Assembly (NCBI GenBank): GCA_017543165.1
Contig: JAFYGL010000395.1
Coordinates: 1-10,132 of the forward strand
Origin: Victivallales bacterium
Lineage (GTDB): Bacteria > Verrucomicrobiota > Lentisphaeria > Oligosphaerales > Oligosphaeraceae
Length of the DNA: 10,132 bases
Direction of reading: 5' to 3'
The notes under the pieces were generated by a model. That model did no database searches. It saw only the letters and a program-made list of their open reading frames with translations, and had not been told where the DNA came from. Every line of letters begins with the position of its first letter. Position 1 is the first letter of the stretch. Below are positions 7,096 to 10,132 of the stretch, in pieces. The position numbers and the translations under genes are program-made.

Positions 7096-7124
7096 TTGAA
7101 AAGCAAAATCATCGATTATATATT
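7096..7124 (+). promoter_or_regulatory. candidate sigma70-type promoter for the GntR operon
   Basis: TTGAAA (7096-7101), a 17-nt spacer and TATATT (7119-7124) form a good promoter match with expected initiation near 7131. It lies between the two direct repeats. A 7-bp inverted repeat (AATCGAT 7080-7086, ATCGATT 7111-7117) overlaps the spacer and the edge of the upstream repeat and could be a second regulatory site. Confidence 0.55.
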
Positions 7125-7134
7125 ACGGCACATA

Positions 7135-7159
7135 AAAGTAAACAATGGTATATAAGAAA
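7135..7159 (+). repeat. direct repeat copy 2 (candidate operator, just after the transcription start)
   Basis: This is the second copy of the 25-nt element, 79 nt from the first (start to start) with one mismatch. In this copy TAAAC-AATG-GTATA is a near dyad (4 of 5 pairs). Its place just downstream of the predicted start and 10 nt before the gntR ATG is where a repressor would block initiation. Confidence 0.7.
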
Positions 7160-7169
7160 TTAGACACCG

Positions 7170-8288
7170 ATGGAATTCCCATTTCAAAAAGTCAAGGATG
7201 CACTCCAATGCTTCAACCGCCCCATATATGAGACGGTCATACTGACTTTGATTGAAATGATTGATTCGGGAATGCTCCCTCCAGGCACAAAATTTCCGCC
7301 TGACAAGAAACTCGCCATTGAACTGGGCATCAGCCATATCACCCTTGCCAAGGCGCTGAATGAACTGCGCAGGCGCAATATACTCGACCGCCGCCGTGCG
7401 ACGGGGACCTCTGTACCCGAAACGAAAATGCTTCCCGAGGCAAACAAGGCACGCAAGAAGATTGCCGTGGTGTTTGACTATGCGTCGGAGGAGACATTTC
7501 AGCAAAGCCTGTTTCTCAAGCTCCATCAGGGGCTGGAGCAATTGAATTGCACGATGTGCTTTTTCTCCTCTGACGACAGTTCTGAAAAGCAATTGTCCAT
7601 TCTGCATGAGATACTGAATGATTTTTCCATTTCAGGATGCATCGTATGGTCCATCCTTGACAATGAACAGGCTAAAAAAATAATACGCATGCGTCCAAGA
7701 TATTATCCATTGATATTCCTGGACAGGCACTATGAGGGATTTGACCATGACGCGGTAACCTACCCCAATTTCGACTGCGGAGCCGCAATAGCCATTTCAC
7801 TAAAGCGCCGTAAAATCAATTCATGCTGCTGGATTGAGACAAAAACAAAGCATGACGTCATTTCGGATGTCGACCGCAGAAACGGCTTCCTGTCCGCCTG
7901 GAACAATGGAAGGCATTTTGAAATTCTCACCTTGCCCGAGACGGAGGAGGATGAGACGGAAATCAGAATTCCACGTGCTGGAGCATACGTCTGCCCAGAC
8001 AACAACCTGGCACTGCAGTTCAAGCGGATTCTGCTGAAGCGTGGCGAGCTTGAAGGCAAAAGGCTGTTCGTCATAGAGACACCGCCTGAAAACCATGGGG
8101 AATTAAAGGAATTCACCGCATACAAGTTTGCTCCCGACATGGGAGATGAGGCAATAAAGATACTTTCTTCGAGGTTGAACGGAAAAGAATGCTGTACCGT
8201 AAGTCACTCAGGAAAATGGAGTGTCCTTGAAGGCAAAAATTCAACCAGGAGAAAGTTTTATGACAAACCACCTCTCAAAGAAACGTAA
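7170..8288 (+). CDS. GntR-family regulator with LacI/AraR-like sensor domain
   Basis: This 372-residue DNA-binding regulator has a GntR winged helix at about 18-82: [22 protein letters not shown], then [21 protein letters not shown] and a RRRATGTSV wing end. The family consensus is PG..LPSE..LA..LGVSR.TV..AL..L. From about 96 on ([13 protein letters not shown]) it resembles the periplasmic-binding-protein sensor of LacI/AraR regulators, which bind a sugar or sugar phosphate. The effector is unknown. There is no strong ribosome site before ATG 7170. Flanking direct repeats suggest autoregulation. Its 3' end overlaps the next gene by 29 nt, so the two are almost certainly co-transcribed. Confidence 0.85.
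   Translation: MEFPFQKVKDALQCFNRPIYETVILTLIEMIDSGMLPPGTKFPPDKKLAIELGISHITLAKALNELRRRNILDRRRATGTSVPETKMLPEANKARKKIAVVFDYASEETFQQSLFLKLHQGLEQLNCTMCFFSSDDSSEKQLSILHEILNDFSISGCIVWSILDNEQAKKIIRMRPRYYPLIFLDRHYEGFDHDAVTYPNFDCGAAIAISLKRRKINSCCWIETKTKHDVISDVDRRNGFLSAWNNGRHFEILTLPETEEDETEIRIPRAGAYVCPDNNLALQFKRILLKRGELEGKRLFVIETPPENHGELKEFTAYKFAPDMGDEAIKILSSRLNGKECCTVSHSGKWSVLEGKNSTRRKFYDKPPLKET
8247..8251 (+). promoter_or_regulatory. ribosome binding site of the prepilin-like gene
   Basis: AGGAG lies 8 nt before ATG 8260, inside the end of the regulator gene. It fixes the start at 8260 rather than at the in-frame ATG 8221, which would add 13 residues that a prepilin leader does not need. Confidence 0.8.
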
Positions 8289-8979
8289 CGCCTTCACGCT
8301 CATCGAATTACTCGTCGTAATCGCAATCATTGCCGTGCTGGCGGCCATGCTCTTGCCCGCATTGAGCAAGGCCAAGGAACGGAGCCGTTCCATCAACTGC
8401 ATCAGCAATCTCAAGCAGATCATCAGTGCGGAAATGAGCTATTCAATGGATTACGAGGACTACTACATCCCAAATGAGTCTCACCATGGCGCTGAATTCT
8501 ACTGGCCTAAAACAATGGTCACCTACGGCTATATGCCAGGTGACGCCACAAGTGTCCAGTACACAAACACCCCAGTCAAGGGAGCCTTCGCCTGCCCATC
8601 CGCAGTCAAGGAACTTGACCCCGCGTATCCTGGGCAGGGATGCCGTTTTGACAAAAGCACATACCACTCCTTTGTCGGCGCCCATTACGGCTATACCACA
8701 ATCCACCAGAACAAAACTGTGGATGGCCTCGGGGGGAACAGAAGACTTCTGAAGTGGACCACGCCCAAGCAGCCCGCTGGCTTCTTTGTCTTCGCCGATG
8801 TCTTTGCCAACAACGCAGGCCGCCTCAGCGCCTACACTCCCAACCAAGTGAATTTCGAGAGGCACAACGGACCAGCAAACATAGCATTCGGCGATGGCCA
8901 TGCGGAATCATACAACAGCAACACACAAATACTCCTGGACCGCAAATATGAAATGAACGGTCCTTGGAGAGTTGACTGA
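8260..8979 (+). CDS. prepilin-type (pseudopilin) protein with C-terminal H-X9-DG motif
   Basis: This 239-residue protein begins with a short basic leader ([11 protein letters not shown]) followed by [24 protein letters not shown], the classic type IV pilin/type II pseudopilin helix with Glu at +5. A prepilin peptidase should cut before Phe12, here after Ala rather than the usual Gly. After the helix come a charged [19 protein letters not shown] segment and a soluble domain with two further Cys. Near the C-terminus [15 protein letters not shown] contains His, nine residues and Asp-Gly, the H-X9-DG signature of a prepilin-like family (DUF1559-like) greatly expanded in Planctomycetota and Lentisphaerota. 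The product is probably membrane-anchored and exposed, perhaps a secretion-associated minor pilin. Its exact role is unknown. It overlaps the regulator and precedes an exported discoidin protein. Confidence 0.9.
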   Translation: MTNHLSKKRNAFTLIELLVVIAIIAVLAAMLLPALSKAKERSRSINCISNLKQIISAEMSYSMDYEDYYIPNESHHGAEFYWPKTMVTYGYMPGDATSVQYTNTPVKGAFACPSAVKELDPAYPGQGCRFDKSTYHSFVGAHYGYTTIHQNKTVDGLGGNRRLLKWTTPKQPAGFFVFADVFANNAGRLSAYTPNQVNFERHNGPANIAFGDGHAESYNSNTQILLDRKYEMNGPWRVD

Positions 8980-8994
8980 TTTTTGTATGCAATA

Positions 8995-9141
8995 ATGTTT
9001 CACGCCGCATTGTCAATTTTCTACAAATTCGGGACATTTGATGAAAAGATGCGCCGCTACTTCATGGCGACAATCGCCATCGACGGCACCCTGCGCCTTG
9101 TGTTGCCCCGTGATTTGGGCAATCCTGCTCTCACTGAATAA
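8995..9141 (+). CDS. possible small protein (48 aa), function unknown
   Basis: ATG 8995 opens a 48-codon frame ending at TAA 9139-9141. The product is mixed hydrophobic/basic (it contains FGTFDEKMRRYF and TIAIDGTLRLVLPRD) and its middle codons end mostly in G or C like the neighbouring genes, so it looks coding. No ribosome site precedes it. It lies in the same frame as the pilin gene, separated only by that gene's TGA and five sense codons, so it could be a remnant of a longer 3' region rather than a gene. No family is recognised. Confidence 0.35.
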   Translation: MFHAALSIFYKFGTFDEKMRRYFMATIAIDGTLRLVLPRDLGNPALTE

Positions 9142-9162
9142 TCACAAAAAAAAGGTTCCTTT

Positions 9163-10132
9163 ATGAAATACTACATACTACTTGCCGCACTTGCTCTGGC
9201 CTCCTCCCTCTTCTCAGCACCTGCCAATCTGGCCTTGGGCAAGAAATTCATCTTCGAACAGAAGCCCCTTTATCACCTGACACACGACGCAAATGATGAA
9301 TCTGACCTGACAGACGGCAAATTCCGCAATGACGACATCTGGTTCTACAAGGAAACCGTAGGCTGGCAAGGGCAACCATACATCTCACTCATCCTTGACT
9401 TGGGGGAGCCCAGTTCAATTGACAAAGTCCGCATTCACCTGGCGCAAGGACACGGCAGCGTCCATTTTCCCGAAAGACTTCTTTTCCTGGCGGGACACAA
9501 GCCAGACGAGTATAAATTGATATGCGACATCATATCGGACAACAAGGCCAGCATCCCACCTTATGAAAAGGGACGCCACAGAGCCTTCTTGGAAAGCAGG
9601 AAACACGTCAATTTCAAGGCACGCTACATAAAGCTCATAGCCTTTCCAGAAAAAGATTCCACATATTTCTTCACTGATGAAATAGAGGTCATAGAAGGCA
9701 AGCCCAATGCCCCTGTCCTTTTCATGAGCGGCGGCTTCAAGGGAAGCACGCCCGAATACGTCAAATTCATGAATTTGGAGAGGCGTCTTGACAGCGATGC
9801 GGAGCAAATACAGGCCAATGCAAAACTTGCAGGGGTAGATTACCCAGTTGCCCCCCTTAAGGCAGAATTGCGCAAATCATACAAGAAATACATGACAGTA
9901 ACGAAAACTGACACAGATTTTCCAGTGAACCTTGCACAGCAGGAGCTGGCGGCGGCCAACCAGAAAATCATGGCAGACGCCCGCTTGAATGGCATAGTTG
10001 CATGGAGTTCGGGACGCTGGGATCCTTTCAATTCCTTCAGCTATCCACAGGATAATGCCAAATGCCGTGAAATCAAACTCTCGTCGGGCGAAATACGCAA
10101 TTTGCCATTGAATCTTACAAATGCGGATGCCA
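9163..10132 (+). CDS. exported discoidin (F5/8 type C)-like domain protein, 5' part
   Basis: ATG 9163 follows an AAAGG site by 7 nt. The frame is open to the window end (323 codons), so the gene is cut. Residues 1-19 are a signal peptide (hydrophobic YYILLAALALASSLFSA, likely cut after Ala19). Residues about 22-180 resemble a discoidin/F5/8 type C or CBM32-like beta-sandwich: NLALGKKFIF, a DLTDGKF element, YISLILDLGEPSSIDKVRIHL, ARYIKLIAF and a closing DEIEVIEG. In related PVC proteins such a domain sits before a glycoside hydrolase or an uncharacterised catalytic region. Residues 181-323 are largely helical and not recognised. Likely role: carbohydrate binding or processing outside the cytosol, expressed with the regulator and pilin upstream. 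Confidence 0.75.
   Translation, partial: MKYYILLAALALASSLFSAPANLALGKKFIFEQKPLYHLTHDANDESDLTDGKFRNDDIWFYKETVGWQGQPYISLILDLGEPSSIDKVRIHLAQGHGSVHFPERLLFLAGHKPDEYKLICDIISDNKASIPPYEKGRHRAFLESRKHVNFKARYIKLIAFPEKDSTYFFTDEIEVIEGKPNAPVLFMSGGFKGSTPEYVKFMNLERRLDSDAEQIQANAKLAGVDYPVAPLKAELRKSYKKYMTVTKTDTDFPVNLAQQELAAANQKIMADARLNGIVAWSSGRWDPFNSFSYPQDNAKCREIKLSSGEIRNLPLNLTNADA

Noticed and set aside
7116..7607. 163-codon - strand frame covering the regulator promoter and start
   Set aside because: It is antisense to the GntR helix-turn-helix, shows no family features, and runs over the direct repeats.
9415..9807. 130-codon - strand frame at the right end
   Set aside because: It is opposite the discoidin-domain protein, which has a signal peptide, a ribosome site and family motifs.

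Overview
The window looks like a piece of a PVC-superphylum chromosome, most likely Lentisphaerota (Victivallis-like). This is an inference from gene content. It carries a prepilin-type protein with an H-X9-DG motif, a GntR regulator with a LacI/AraR-like sensor half placed directly upstream of it, a secreted discoidin-domain protein, and a very divergent FtsZ. GC content appears close to 50 percent by eye. No rRNA, tRNA, transposase or CRISPR array was seen.

Left part (1-2380): a possible 3' end of an upstream gene lies at the edge (weak). Next come a perfect 18-bp inverted repeat and a large sodium:solute symporter on the + strand. The symporter converges on the leftward genes across a 15-bp-stem terminator at 2334-2373.

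Centre (2381-6885, all - strand, read right to left): ftsA, then an ftsZ-like gene after an 8-nt gap, then after 48 nt a two-domain enzyme joining a class II (RhaD/fuculose-aldolase type) aldolase to a sorbitol-6-phosphate-dehydrogenase-like SDR. No terminator is visible between the three, so they may be one transcription unit. No other dcw genes (murC, ddl, ftsQ, ftsW, mraY) flank the pair here. The FtsZ-like protein keeps the fold landmarks and the C-terminal FtsA-binding peptide, but the Asp residues of the catalytic T7 loop and the canonical GGGTGTG loop are altered. This is the most interesting observation in the window.

Right part (6886-10132): a 284-nt divergent intergenic region holds candidate promoters in both directions, a hairpin, and two nearly identical 25-nt direct repeats flanking the rightward promoter. 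Rightward genes follow: a GntR-type regulator, a type II secretion/type IV pilin-like H-X9-DG protein that overlaps the regulator's 3' end by 29 nt, a possible 48-codon small ORF, and the first 323 codons of an exported discoidin-domain protein cut by the window end. This set reads as a regulated cell-surface/secreted carbohydrate-processing module. The link between module parts is inferred from order and overlap, not shown.
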